Below, one piece after another: positions 28,754 through 37,284 of a stretch of DNA of 64,000 bases (position 1 is its first letter; the number at the start of each line of letters is the position of its first letter). The stretch is from Antarcticimicrobium luteum (GTDB taxonomy: Bacteria > Pseudomonadota > Alphaproteobacteria > Rhodobacterales > Rhodobacteraceae). Both the position numbers and the translations under genes were made by a program. The stretch spans positions 123,259 through 187,258 of the forward strand of contig NZ_SMUV01000069.1 in assembly GCF_004358185.1 (NCBI RefSeq), written 5' to 3'. The notes beneath the pieces were generated by a model. The model searched no databases. It worked only from the letters and a program-made list of their open reading frames with translations, and was not told the origin of the DNA.

Positions 28754-29991
28754 GACAAGACTGCTCCGTGAACAAGCGCCTTCAGTTCGGCGCGGCTGGG
28801 ATAGGAACTCGACGGTGCGAGCTGGGTAAAGAACACGACGCTCATATCCAGCACCCGGTCGATCCAGAAAAAGGTCGAGGCCATGCCGCCCCAGCTGAAA
28901 TCGCCTGTATTTCCGGGGCATCTGGCCCGACCCGGATCAAGCACGACGGCGCCGCCCAGGCCAAAGCCCATGCCCTCCATCGGCTGCTCGGCAAAACTCA
29001 GCGGCCCCATCGAGGCGATGTCGCCCGGCAAATGGTTGCGCATCATGAAATCCAGTGTCGCCGGGCTGAGCAGACGTCCGCCGTCGCAGACCCCGCCCCG
29101 GCGCAGCATCTCTGCAAATTTCATGTAATCGTCGATGGTGCCGACCAACCCGCCGCCGCCCGAATACAGGCTGGCCTGTTCAAATGGCGAGGATCCCGCC
29201 CTGTCGGTCAGCCGCAGCGTGTCGCCGCCCGGCTTGGCCGCGTTCAGCGCCATCGCATCCCCCGCCAGCGGCGTGTAGAGCGAGGCAAACCGGTCGCCGA
29301 CGCCCGTCGGCACCGAAAACGCGGTTTCGCTCATGCCCAGCGGCTCAAGGATCTCTTCGGCGAAAAAATCGGCCAGCGACCGGCCCGAGACCGCCTCGAC
29401 CACCCGGCCCAGAATGTCGATGCCCACCGAATATTCCCAGCGGGTGCCCGGCTTGAACGCCAGCGGCAGCGCCGCGACCTTGTCCGCCATGGCCGCGAGA
29501 TTCCCCTGGTTCGGTTTGAACAGCATCTCCTGTTCATCCATCGCCCTGGCCAGCACGCCGGGGTTGAACGGATAGCTGAGACCGCTGGTATGGGTCATGA
29601 GCTGGTGCAGCGTCGGCGTCGCGCACGGCTCCACCTGGTCGATCCGTTCGGCCCCCGGGATCAACGCCCGCATGTCGGAAAACGCCGGGATGAACTCCGA
29701 CACCGGCGCCTCGAGGTGAAACAGCCCCTGTTCGGCCAGAATCATCAGTGCGACCGAGGTGATCGGCTTGGTCATCGAATAAATTCGCACCACCGTGTCA
29801 CGGGTAAAAGGCAGTCCGGCCTCGAGATTGCGCGACCCGGCGGCGTTGAAATACACCTTTTCGCCGCCGCGCGCGATCAGGACGGAGCTGCCAGGATATT
29901 TCCGTGCGTCAACGTAGCGGTCCATCCAGTCGGCAATGCGGCCGAGGCGGTCCGGATCCAGGCCCCGATCCTGCGGATTTGCGGTCTTCAT
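28750..29991 (-). CDS. Class C beta-lactamase-like serine hydrolase
   Basis: 413 residues from ATG 29991, preceded by AGGGAG at eight bases. Active-site SxxK is visible as SMTKP near residue 78 (YSMTKPITSVALMIL), with the tyrosine motif YSV (WEYSVGIDILGRV) near 185. No signal peptide is seen, so this is a cytoplasmic esterase/acyl hydrolase of the EstB type, rather than a resistance enzyme. It overlaps the next ligase gene by 4 bp and follows the hydratase gene by 120 bp, where TTCGTACGAA (30056-30065) may be an extra promoter or operator. Confidence 0.85.
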   Translation of the reverse strand: MKTANPQDRGLDPDRLGRIADWMDRYVDARKYPGSSVLIARGGEKVYFNAAGSRNLEAGLPFTRDTVVRIYSMTKPITSVALMILAEQGLFHLEAPVSEFIPAFSDMRALIPGAERIDQVEPCATPTLHQLMTHTSGLSYPFNPGVLARAMDEQEMLFKPNQGNLAAMADKVAALPLAFKPGTRWEYSVGIDILGRVVEAVSGRSLADFFAEEILEPLGMSETAFSVPTGVGDRFASLYTPLAGDAMALNAAKPGGDTLRLTDRAGSSPFEQASLYSGGGGLVGTIDDYMKFAEMLRRGGVCDGGRLLSPATLDFMMRNHLPGDIASMGPLSFAEQPMEGMGFGLGGAVVLDPGRARCPGNTGDFSWGGMASTFFWIDRVLDMSVVFFTQLAPSSSYPSRAELKALVHGAVLS

Positions 29992-30111
29992 CTGCTGCGC
30001 TCCCTCCCCCATCTGGCCGCCAGCGGCGCCCGGTTTTGTATAGTTTTCCCGCGATTTCGTACGAATGTCGAGCCGCCGGTACACCCCCGGCGCGGCCTGA
30101 CGCAACGACGT

Positions 30112-30876
30112 TCAGCCGGCGCCGATCATCCGGGCCATCGCCTGGCGCGTCTGGGTGTTGAACCAGCCGCCCTCGGGCGCGTTGGCGCCGGCCGCGATCG
30201 CCGATTTGATGGCATCAATTGCCGGTTGCCGGATCTGCCGCTTGACCGAGGCATAGGCGATCGACGGCAACTCGGCCAGCGCCCGCGCCTCGGCCAGGGC
30301 GCGATCCAGCACGATGCCCGCGTCCGCCTCGAGCAGATCGACGATGCCCGCCGCCTGCGCCTGCTTCGCGTCCATCGGCTGTCCCGTCAGCATCAGCCGG
30401 CGCAGCGTATCGGGGGTCAGGGTGGCGCGGGCGATCTCCATCGGGCCGGCGGGGAAATCGGCGCCCACCCGCACCTCGGCCAGGCCAAAGCTGGCCCGCG
30501 GACCGGCGACGCGGATGTCGCTGCCCAGAACGAAGAACAGCCCGCCGGCGATCGCCGGGCCGGTCACGGCGGCGACCACCGGCTTGGCAAAGGCGAAGAG
30601 AGCGAGGAACCCAACGTTCAGCGCCTCGACGATGGCGTGCTGCTGGTCCAGGTCAAAACCCTGCGCCTGTTTCAGGTCAAGTCCGGCCGAGAACACCTTG
30701 AACGGGCTTGTCAGAACCACCGCGCGCACCGCCTCGTCCTGTTCCAGCTGGTGCAGCAGCCCGGCAAATCCCATCAGGAAATCCGGGCTCAGCGCGTTGA
30801 CCGGCGCACGGCGCAACTCGATCCCGACGATCCCGTCGCCATAGTCCTTTTGGCCCACCTGCTCCGATACGGTCAT
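30112..30876 (-). CDS. Enoyl-CoA hydratase/isomerase (crotonase) family protein
   Basis: 254 residues from ATG 30876. Crotonase pattern: RRAPVNALSPDFL near residue 23, oxyanion-hole block KVFSAGLDLKQA near 65 and AVTGPAIAGGLFFVLGSDI near 105; the Glu position near 130 is in FGLAEVRVGADFP. It would hydrate, isomerise or cleave an acyl-CoA. It starts inside the last codons of the HxlR gene (4-bp overlap), the first metabolic gene of this operon. Reaction unresolved. Confidence 0.87.
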   Translation of the reverse strand: MTVSEQVGQKDYGDGIVGIELRRAPVNALSPDFLMGFAGLLHQLEQDEAVRAVVLTSPFKVFSAGLDLKQAQGFDLDQQHAIVEALNVGFLALFAFAKPVVAAVTGPAIAGGLFFVLGSDIRVAGPRASFGLAEVRVGADFPAGPMEIARATLTPDTLRRLMLTGQPMDAKQAQAAGIVDLLEADAGIVLDRALAEARALAELPSIAYASVKRQIRQPAIDAIKSAIAAGANAPEGGWFNTQTRQAMARMIGAG

Positions 30877-31355
30877 TCCGTGCCTCCCTTGCCCTTGCGG
30901 CGTTTGCGTTCCTGTCTGAAGTCGTCGCTGATCTCTGCCACCACGTCCCGCGCGGTCAAGGCCTCGCCGCACTCCGGGCAGGCCATCACCGGGTCGATCC
31001 GCCTGCCGCAGCCCCGGTGCGTCAGCGTGACCGAGCTGCCGCCGAGCCATGTCTGCCCCCAGGTGCGCAGTGCCATGATCAGCGGCCACAGATCGCGGCC
31101 CTGCTGCGTCAGCAGGTATTCATAGCGCGGCGGATGCGTGCTGTAGGCCCGCCGCTGCAGGATGCCATCGGCGCAGAGTCGCTTCAGCCTCTGGCTGAGC
31201 AAATGCGGAGACGCCCCTGTTTGCAGCTGGAAATCGTCAAACCGTCGCACCCCGAGAAAGGCCTCGCGCAGGATCATCAGCACCCAGGGGTCGCCCAGCC
31301 GCTCGATCGCGCGCGACACCGGACAACTGGATTTGGCAAGATCGGCCCGTCCCAT
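30873..31355 (-). CDS. HxlR-family transcriptional regulator with C-terminal Cys cluster
   Basis: 160 residues from ATG 31355. HxlR winged helix at about 10-105: SSCPVSRAIERLGDPWVLMI, FDDFQLQTGASPHLLSQRLK and PRYEYLLTQQGRDLWP. The tail carries CGRR-x4-ACPEC, a possible metal-binding cluster found in many HxlR proteins of this size. The longer ATG at 31439 would leave no space for the divergent GST promoter and is less likely. It heads the operon hydratase-hydrolase-ligase-TesB-amidohydrolase and faces GST, so it probably controls both through the 101-bp gap, which contains TTGACA and CTTC-N7-GAAG. Confidence 0.85.
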   Translation of the reverse strand: MGRADLAKSSCPVSRAIERLGDPWVLMILREAFLGVRRFDDFQLQTGASPHLLSQRLKRLCADGILQRRAYSTHPPRYEYLLTQQGRDLWPLIMALRTWGQTWLGGSSVTLTHRGCGRRIDPVMACPECGEALTARDVVAEISDDFRQERKRRKGKGGTE

Positions 31356-31456
31356 GTCGCCCCCCACATCGCCGCTGTATTGACACGCTTCAAAATCCGA
31401 AGTTACCGTTCCACAAAGACCGCATGAGGTCAATTTCACATTTCCGGAGGAGCGTC

Positions 31457-32065
31457 ATGAAACTTTACTACGCCCAGAACACCCGAGCGGTCCGCGTCGC
31501 CTGGTTGCTGGAGGAACTGGGGCTGGAGTACGAGATCGAGAAATTCGAGCTGGGCAGCCCCGGGATGCGCGCGCCGGAGTACCTGAAGATCCACCCGATG
31601 GGCCGGGTTCCGGTTCTGGAGGATGGCGATATACGCATTTTCGAATCCGGCGCCATCGTGCAATACATCCTCGCCCTTTACGGCAACGGCCGGCTGCAAC
31701 CCGCTGTCGGAACGCAGGAATTTGCCACCTACCTGCAATGGCTCCACTTTTGCGAGGGCATGATCATGCCGCCCGTCAACACGCTGGTGGTTGAAACCGT
31801 CCTGCTGCCGCCCGAACGGCGGACCGAGTTGAACGTCAAGCGCGCGACCAAGCTGCTGAACCAGATGCTGATGGCGGTGGAGCACCATATGGAGGGGCGG
31901 AGCTTTCTTGCCGGCGATTTCACCGCCGCCGACATCATGACCGGCCATTCCGTCACCGTGTCCCGCGACATGCTGAAGATCGACTTTTCCGACAAGCCGA
32001 ACCTCGATGCCTATGCCGACCGGCTGCTGGCGCGTCCGGCGCTGCAAAAGGCGCGCAGCCTCTGA
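31457..32065 (+). CDS. Glutathione S-transferase
   Basis: 202 residues from ATG 31457, with GGAGGAG upstream. N-terminal thioredoxin fold (1-78) with YYAQNTRAVRVAWLLEELGL and the cis-Pro/ESGAIVQYI substrate-binding block, then the helical domain (85-200) with GDFTAADIMTGH. It would conjugate or isomerise substrates with glutathione in the cytoplasm. It is divergent from the HxlR regulator gene, so it may serve the same pathway, for example by glutathione-dependent isomerisation or detoxification; this is inference. Confidence 0.87.
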   Translation: MKLYYAQNTRAVRVAWLLEELGLEYEIEKFELGSPGMRAPEYLKIHPMGRVPVLEDGDIRIFESGAIVQYILALYGNGRLQPAVGTQEFATYLQWLHFCEGMIMPPVNTLVVETVLLPPERRTELNVKRATKLLNQMLMAVEHHMEGRSFLAGDFTAADIMTGHSVTVSRDMLKIDFSDKPNLDAYADRLLARPALQKARSL

Positions 32066-32112
32066 GGCCGGACCAGGGCGGCGGCCCCGCCGCGGGCGCA
32101 AGCCCGGCGAAA

Positions 32113-32143
32113 CGGGGGCGCTGCCCCCGCCTCCGCCGGAGGC
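32113..32143. repeat. Two abutting G+C-rich stem-loops between GST and livF
   Basis: CGGGGGC-GCT-GCCCCCG (32113-32129) and GCCTCC-GCC-GGAGGC (32129-32143). They look like a copy of the dispersed intergenic palindromes common in this group of genomes. Confidence 0.55.
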
Positions 32144-32186
32144 TCGCCCGGGACACTGCGGATCTGAAAAACAAACGGGAACAGAG

Positions 32187-32216
32187 AACGGCGGACCGGA
32201 GGTGCGGCCCGCCGTT
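32187..32216 (-). terminator. Terminator of the liv operon (and possibly of GST)
   Basis: AACGGCGG (32187-32194) pairs with CCGCCGTT (32209-32216). On the minus strand it is followed by a T-rich stretch, matching the end of livF 20 bases away. Confidence 0.65.
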
Positions 32217-32235
32217 GGTGTGACGCGCGCGCGCC

Positions 32236-32943
32236 TCAGACCTCCAGCCATTCCTTGCGCACATCCTCGCGCTGGCGCAGCTCCTCCGGGGTGCCCTCGA
32301 ACACCACCTTGCCATGGCCCATCACATAGACGCGGTGGGCGATATCCATGGCGATGGCGAGTTTCTGTTCGACCAGCAGCGTGGCGATGCCGCGGCGGGC
32401 AATCTCCTGCAGCAGGCCGGCCACCTTTTGCACCATCTGCGGCGACAGCCCCTCGGTCGGCTCGTCGATCATCACCAGATCGGGATCGCCCATCAGCGTG
32501 CGGCACATGGTCAGCATCTGCTGTTCACCGCCCGAGAGCACCGAGGCCTCGACATCGGCGCGGTTGCCGAGGTTTTCGAACATGTTGAACATGTCCTGCA
32601 TCGCCCAGCGTCCCTGCCCGTCCTTCTGGCCCGGTTTCAGGCCGAGGATCAGATTTTGCCGGGTGGTGAGCCCGGGAAAGATGTCGCGGTTCTCGGGCAC
32701 GTAACCGATTCCGAGATTGGCGATCTCATAGGCTTTCCTGCCCGCGACCTCCTGCCCCTTGAAGCGGACCGAGCCCTTTGGCTCGACCTCGCCCATGATG
32801 GCCTTGCAGGTGGTCGAGCGCCCCACCCCGTTGCGCCCCAACAGCGCCACGATCTCGCCTTCGGCGATCTGCATGTTGACGCCCTGAAGGATGTGCGATT
32901 TGCCGTAGAAGGCATGAAGATCGGTTACGTCCAGCATGTTCAA
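32236..32943 (-). CDS. livF: ABC transporter ATPase LivF, Walker A Lys replaced by Arg
   Basis: 235 residues with the LivF pattern: signature VLSGGEQQMLTMCRTL, Walker B DLVMIDEPTEGLSP and the LivF C-terminal HGKVVFEGTPEELR. The Walker A reads GRNGVGRST at about 36-44, so the invariant Lys is Arg (R42); the codon is CGC, seen directly at about 32820. The partner LivG keeps GPNGAGKST. It would energise LivHM import of a branched-chain-amino-acid-type or carboxylate ligand. Last gene of livKHMGF; 4-bp overlap with livG. Confidence 0.9.
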   Translation of the reverse strand: MNMLDVTDLHAFYGKSHILQGVNMQIAEGEIVALLGRNGVGRSTTCKAIMGEVEPKGSVRFKGQEVAGRKAYEIANLGIGYVPENRDIFPGLTTRQNLILGLKPGQKDGQGRWAMQDMFNMFENLGNRADVEASVLSGGEQQMLTMCRTLMGDPDLVMIDEPTEGLSPQMVQKVAGLLQEIARRGIATLLVEQKLAIAMDIAHRVYVMGHGKVVFEGTPEELRQREDVRKEWLEV

Positions 32944-33719
32944 TGCTCTGCCTCCAGCGCCGCGCCCAGATAGGCCTCTTGTACCTTGGGGTTGGACCGC
33001 ACCTCTTCGGGATGGCCGGTGGCGATGATCTCGCCATAGACCAGAACCGAGATGCGGTCGGCGAGGCCGAACACCACCCCCATGTCGTGCTCGACCATGA
33101 TCAGCGTCTTGTTCTCGGTCACCTTGCGGATCAGATCGACGATATAGTCGGTCTCCGAATGGCTCATGCCGGCGGTCGGCTCGTCGAGCATGATGACATT
33201 GGCGCCGCCGGCGATGGTGATGCCGATCTCCAGCGCGCGCTGCTCGGCATAGGAGAGCACCCCGGCCGGCAGGTCGCGCCGCGCGGTCAGGTTGATCTGC
33301 TCGAGGATTTCATCGGCGCCGGCGGTCAGATCGCGCGAGCGGTTGACCATGTTCCAGAACGAATAGCGATAGCCCTGCGACCACAGCAGCGAGCAGCGCA
33401 CATTCTCGAACACCGTCATCCTCGGGAAGATGTTGGTGATCTGGAACGAGCGCGACAGCCCCATGCGGTTGATCTGGAACGGTGCCCTGCCGTTGATTTC
33501 CTGCCCATGCAGCCGCACGGCGCCCGCACTGGGTGGGAAGCGGCCGGTGATCAGGTTGAACAGGGTGGATTTCCCGGCGCCGTTGGGGCCGATGATGGCG
33601 TGGCGTTCGCCGGCGCCGATGGACAGATCGACGCCGCGGATGATCTGGGCCTTGCCGAAGCTTTTTTGCAGACCGCTGATCTCCAGCGCCGGCGGTCTGG
33701 GTGCTGATGTCGCGGTCAT
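32940..33719 (-). CDS. livG: ABC transporter ATPase LivG
   Basis: 259 residues from ATG 33719, four-base overlap with the livM stop; the longer in-frame start at 33755 would lie inside livM. Walker A GPNGAGKSTLFN near residue 43, signature VLSYAEQRALEIG (a Liv-type variant of LSGGQ), Walker B VIMLDEPTAGMSHSE and switch His VEHDMGVVFGLADR. It pairs with LivF under the LivHM membrane domains. Confidence 0.92.
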   Translation of the reverse strand: MTATSAPRPPALEISGLQKSFGKAQIIRGVDLSIGAGERHAIIGPNGAGKSTLFNLITGRFPPSAGAVRLHGQEINGRAPFQINRMGLSRSFQITNIFPRMTVFENVRCSLLWSQGYRYSFWNMVNRSRDLTAGADEILEQINLTARRDLPAGVLSYAEQRALEIGITIAGGANVIMLDEPTAGMSHSETDYIVDLIRKVTENKTLIMVEHDMGVVFGLADRISVLVYGEIIATGHPEEVRSNPKVQEAYLGAALEAEH

Positions 33720-34993
33720 GCGGCGCCTCCATCGGGTGTATTCGCTTTGTGCCATGCCTCTGCCAGCTCCGGCGCGGAGCGGCGCGCCAGCCAGAAGCCG
33801 ACCGCCACCGCGACGATCGCGGCAATCAGGGGCAGCGGTGCGTGACTGTCAAAGGTCACCCAGAACAGGGTCATCTCGCTGTCGCCCAGGGCAGCGTGGC
33901 GGATGTGGAAGAGGATCTCCAGCGCCCCGGCCAGCCCCAAAATGCACAACGCGGCCGGCAGCAGCGTCCTGAGGTAGGGCACCACCAGCAACCCCGCCTT
34001 GCCCAGGCGGATCGGCAGCGCATGCATCATCAAGACGCCGGCCAGCCCACCGGGGAAATACATCACCGTGGCCAGGAACAGAATCCCGAGATAGAGCTGC
34101 CAGATCTCGGTTTGAAGGCTGAGGACGGTCTGGAGCAGCGTAAAGACGATGGCGCCGATGATCGGGCCGAAAAAGAACCCCACCCCGCCGAGGAAGGTCA
34201 CCAGCAGGATCGATCCCGAGGTCGCCAGATTGAGGTTCTCTTCGGTCAGGATTTCATAGTTGATGGCGAAGAGACCGCCGGCGATGCCCGCGAAGAAGCC
34301 CGATGCGACAAAGGAATAGAACCGCACCCAGCGCGCCGAATAGCCCAGAAACTCGGCCCGTTCGGGATTGTCGCGCACCGCGTTGGCCATGCGCCCGATC
34401 GGCGTGCGCGAGAACAGGTACATCAGCAGCGCCGAGAGCACGAGCCAGAAGACGGTGAGATAGTAGATCTCGATCTGGTGCAGAAACTCGGTCCCGAAGA
34501 CCGGCAGCCCATAGGTGCGGTCGCCGCTGACCCCCTCTTCGCCGCCGAAGAAGGCGACGACGATGACCGAGCAGGCGGCAATCAGCTCCCCGACGCCGAG
34601 CGAGATCATGGCAAAGACGGTACCGGCCTTGCGGGTGGAAAAGGAGCCGACGATCAGCGCCACGCCCATGCCGAACAGCCCGCCGAACACCGGCAGAACC
34701 GGCAGCGGGATCGGTAGCGAGTAGTCCTCGACATAGTTCATGACGTGGACGCACATGAAGCCGCCCATGCCCATATAGACCGCATGGCCGAAGGAGAGCA
34801 TTCCCCCCTGCCCCAGCAGCATGTTGTAGGCCAGCGCGAAGACGATGGTGATCGCCATCTGGTTCATGATCGTCAGCGCGCTGTTCGAGGTGAAGATCTG
34901 CGGCATTGCCAGCAGGAAAAGCGTGGCGATCACCCAAGGCAGCGCGCCCGAAAGGGTCACCAGCGGAGGACGGGTAAGGGACTGTGTGGTCAT
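33716..34993 (-). CDS. livM: ABC transporter permease LivM
   Basis: 425 residues with eight to ten membrane segments. Typical LivM blocks: FALAYNMLLGQGGMLSFGHA near residue 53, SRTPIGRMANAVRDNPERAE near 190 (loop that contacts the ATPases) and FLGGVGFFFGPIIGA. The C-terminus extends about 90 residues beyond the usual end, with two further hydrophobic segments. It forms the inner-membrane pore with LivH. It overlaps livH and livG by 4 bp each. Confidence 0.9.
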   Translation of the reverse strand: MTTQSLTRPPLVTLSGALPWVIATLFLLAMPQIFTSNSALTIMNQMAITIVFALAYNMLLGQGGMLSFGHAVYMGMGGFMCVHVMNYVEDYSLPIPLPVLPVFGGLFGMGVALIVGSFSTRKAGTVFAMISLGVGELIAACSVIVVAFFGGEEGVSGDRTYGLPVFGTEFLHQIEIYYLTVFWLVLSALLMYLFSRTPIGRMANAVRDNPERAEFLGYSARWVRFYSFVASGFFAGIAGGLFAINYEILTEENLNLATSGSILLVTFLGGVGFFFGPIIGAIVFTLLQTVLSLQTEIWQLYLGILFLATVMYFPGGLAGVLMMHALPIRLGKAGLLVVPYLRTLLPAALCILGLAGALEILFHIRHAALGDSEMTLFWVTFDSHAPLPLIAAIVAVAVGFWLARRSAPELAEAWHKANTPDGGAA

Positions 34994-35946
34994 GCGTCAC
35001 GCTTTCCGAACAGGCCGTAAGGGCGGAAGACAAGGATCAGCACCATCAGAAGATAGGGCAGGATATCGGCAATCTGCGGCGAGGTGATGGTCCAGAGATC
35101 GCGGATCAGGCTTTCGCTCATGTCGACGGGTTTCTGGACCCCCAGGCCGGTCAGGATATCCTCCATCCGCACGTTGTAGGATTTGGCGAAGGTTGTGATC
35201 CATCCGATCAGCAGCGAGGCCACCAGAGCGCCCCAGAGCGATCCGAGCCCGCCGATCACGATGGTCACGAAGACGATGGAGCCCAGCACCACCGCCATGC
35301 CCGGGAAGGTGGCCAGCACAGGTCCGGCGATCACGCCGGCGACCCCGGCCAGCGCGGTACCGACGCCGAAAACGCCCATGAAGACCAGCGGCACGTTATG
35401 CCCCAGCGCCTCGACCGTGCGCGGGTAGCTCAGCGCGGCCTGGATGATCATTCCGACGCGCGTGCGCGTCAGCACGTAGAGCAGTGTGATAAAGATCGCC
35501 ACCGAGATGAAGATCATGAAAATCTTGTAGGCAGGGATCGAATTTCCGGCGATGGAAAAGGCGGTGAATTGCAGGATCTCGGGGACCGCATAGGGCATCT
35601 GATCCTTGCCCCAGATGAACTGCACGACCTCTTCGATCAGCAGCGCCAGCCCGAAGGTAAAGATCAGCTCCGGCACATGCCCGTATTGGTGGACACGTCT
35701 GAGCCCGTATCGCTCGACCCCGGCGCCGAGAATGCCGACGATGACCGGCGCGACCAGCAGCCCCATCCAGAAGCCCAGGAACAGGCTGACCTGATAGGCG
35801 AAATAGGCCCCCAGCATGTAAAAGCTGGCATGGGCGAAATTGAGCACGCCCATCATCGAAAAGATGAGGGTCAGTCCCGCCGACAACATGAAAAGAAGCA
35901 ACCCGGTAACCAGCCCGTCGATCAGATTGACGAGTATAAGGTCCAT
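34990..35946 (-). CDS. livH: ABC transporter permease LivH
   Basis: 318 residues with about eight membrane segments; LivH motifs include LMLSAGLTLIFSMMGVLNFA near residue 20 and LTRTRVGMIIQAALSYPRTV near 160, the ATPase-coupling loop. It is separated from livK by 93 bases containing a strong stem-loop, and overlaps livM. It forms the permease with LivM. Confidence 0.92.
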   Translation of the reverse strand: MDLILVNLIDGLVTGLLLFMLSAGLTLIFSMMGVLNFAHASFYMLGAYFAYQVSLFLGFWMGLLVAPVIVGILGAGVERYGLRRVHQYGHVPELIFTFGLALLIEEVVQFIWGKDQMPYAVPEILQFTAFSIAGNSIPAYKIFMIFISVAIFITLLYVLTRTRVGMIIQAALSYPRTVEALGHNVPLVFMGVFGVGTALAGVAGVIAGPVLATFPGMAVVLGSIVFVTIVIGGLGSLWGALVASLLIGWITTFAKSYNVRMEDILTGLGVQKPVDMSESLIRDLWTITSPQIADILPYLLMVLILVFRPYGLFGKRDA

Positions 35947-35998
35947 ACCCTTTCCCCCTGCTGAAAAGGTTTGCGTTTATTCTGATTGAAACCTGACG

Positions 35999-36027
35999 TG
36001 CGGCCCGCACCGATCGCGCGGGCCGCA
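35999..36027 (-). other. Intercistronic stem-loop between livK and livH
   Basis: TGCGGCCCGC (35999-36008) and GCGGGCCGCA (36018-36027) are perfect 10-bp arms just after the livK stop. As after pstS, it may stabilise mRNA of the abundant binding protein or partly stop transcription. Confidence 0.7.
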
Positions 36028-36039
36028 GCGGGAATGCGG

Positions 36040-37284
36040 CTACGGCCGCTTCATCTTGCAGGTGGTTTCACTGTCGGCCGAGGCCATCTCGACCGAGTTT
36101 TCCACGACCATGCCATAACCGGAGTTGTCATAGTCGAACTGCACGCCCTCGTCGGTATGGGCAAAGACATGCACGTTCTGGATCGCCTGGTGGTCCTGCG
36201 GACGCATCAGGATCTTACCACCCCAAAGGCTGTCGATCTCCATGCCTTCCAGCGCCTTGCCCACCGCGACCACATCGGTGGCGGTGCCGGCCTGATCGAT
36301 CGCCTTGGCCAGCATCTCGATCAAGTTGGTGATCCGCGCCTGGCTGACGTTGCCATCGGGATACTTGGCCTTGAACGCGGTCACGTAGTCGGCCGCGCGG
36401 TCCGAAGCGATCGGGTTGAGTGGTCCCTCGGACACCAGACGGAGCGAGCCCTTGCCGGTTTCGCCAAAGGCCGCGGTGATGCCGTCGGCGGCGGCGTAGT
36501 AGGTGTAGATCGGGCCGGTGAAGCCGTTTTCCAGCACCGATTTACCCAGCCCCAGCATGTCGGAGCCCCAGTTGCCGGTGATCACCGCATCCGCGCCCGA
36601 GGACACGATCTTGCGCGCGTAGGGGGTGAAATCCTTCACCTTGCCGATCGGGTGCAGCTCGTTGCCGACGATCTCGATGTCGGGACGTTTTTCGCCCAGC
36701 ATGCTGACGGCTGCGGACGCGACGGCCTTGCCGAAGCTGTAGTCCTGGCCGATGATATAGACCTTCTTGATCGCGTCATTCTGGGCGATCACATCGGTCA
36801 GCGCGTCCATCTTGATGTCGGCGTTGGCGTCGAAGCGGAAATGCCAGAAGTTGCAGTTCTCGTTGGTCAGCGCCGGATCAACAGCCGAGTAGTTCAGATA
36901 CAGAACCCGGTTGTCCGGATTGCGCTTGTTATGCTTTTCGATCGCCTCCGTGAGTGCATGCGCCACGCCCGAGGAATTCCCCTGGACGACATAGCGAATG
37001 CCCTGGTCGATCGCGACCTGAAGCTGGATCAGGGATTCCTTGGGGCTGATCTTGTTGTCAAAGGCCACAATCTCGAATTTCTGACCGCCCAGGACCCCGC
37101 CCTTTTCGTTGACCAGAGTTTCGGCCGCGAACTCATACTGGCTCAGACCGTTGCTGCCGGTGCTCGCGAACGGGCCCGACAGCGGGTCGATAAAGGCAAT
37201 CTTGATGTTCTCAGCCAAGGCCGCGCTGGCGCCAAGCGACAGCGCAAGCGCGGCGCCAAGGCCGAACTTGATGGATTTCCGCAT
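36040..37284 (-). CDS. ABC transporter substrate-binding protein (LivK-like)
   Basis: 414 residues with a signal peptide (MRKSIKFGLGAALALSLGAS..ALA) and a type I periplasmic binding domain beginning IKIAFIDPLSGPFASTGSN; SGVAHALTEAIEKHN and YIIGQDYSFGKAVASA are family blocks. GGAGGAG precedes the start. Blocks such as YYAAADGITAAFGE and the C-terminal TTCKMKRP differ from classical LivJ/LivK, as in binding proteins for aromatic or other carboxylates, but the ligand cannot be named. It heads the liv operon; the 360-bp gap upstream holds an IclR-like site. Confidence 0.9.
   Translation of the reverse strand: MRKSIKFGLGAALALSLGASAALAENIKIAFIDPLSGPFASTGSNGLSQYEFAAETLVNEKGGVLGGQKFEIVAFDNKISPKESLIQLQVAIDQGIRYVVQGNSSGVAHALTEAIEKHNKRNPDNRVLYLNYSAVDPALTNENCNFWHFRFDANADIKMDALTDVIAQNDAIKKVYIIGQDYSFGKAVASAAVSMLGEKRPDIEIVGNELHPIGKVKDFTPYARKIVSSGADAVITGNWGSDMLGLGKSVLENGFTGPIYTYYAAADGITAAFGETGKGSLRLVSEGPLNPIASDRAADYVTAFKAKYPDGNVSQARITNLIEMLAKAIDQAGTATDVVAVGKALEGMEIDSLWGGKILMRPQDHQAIQNVHVFAHTDEGVQFDYDNSGYGMVVENSVEMASADSETTCKMKRP

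Noticed and set aside
29700..29991. Serine hydrolase as a beta-lactam resistance gene
   Set aside because: No signal peptide and an acyl-CoA operon context; esterase role is more likely.
28768..31125. Plus-strand open frame of about 785 codons
   Set aside because: Lies opposite the serine hydrolase and crotonase genes, which carry clear catalytic motifs; no ribosome site or family pattern.
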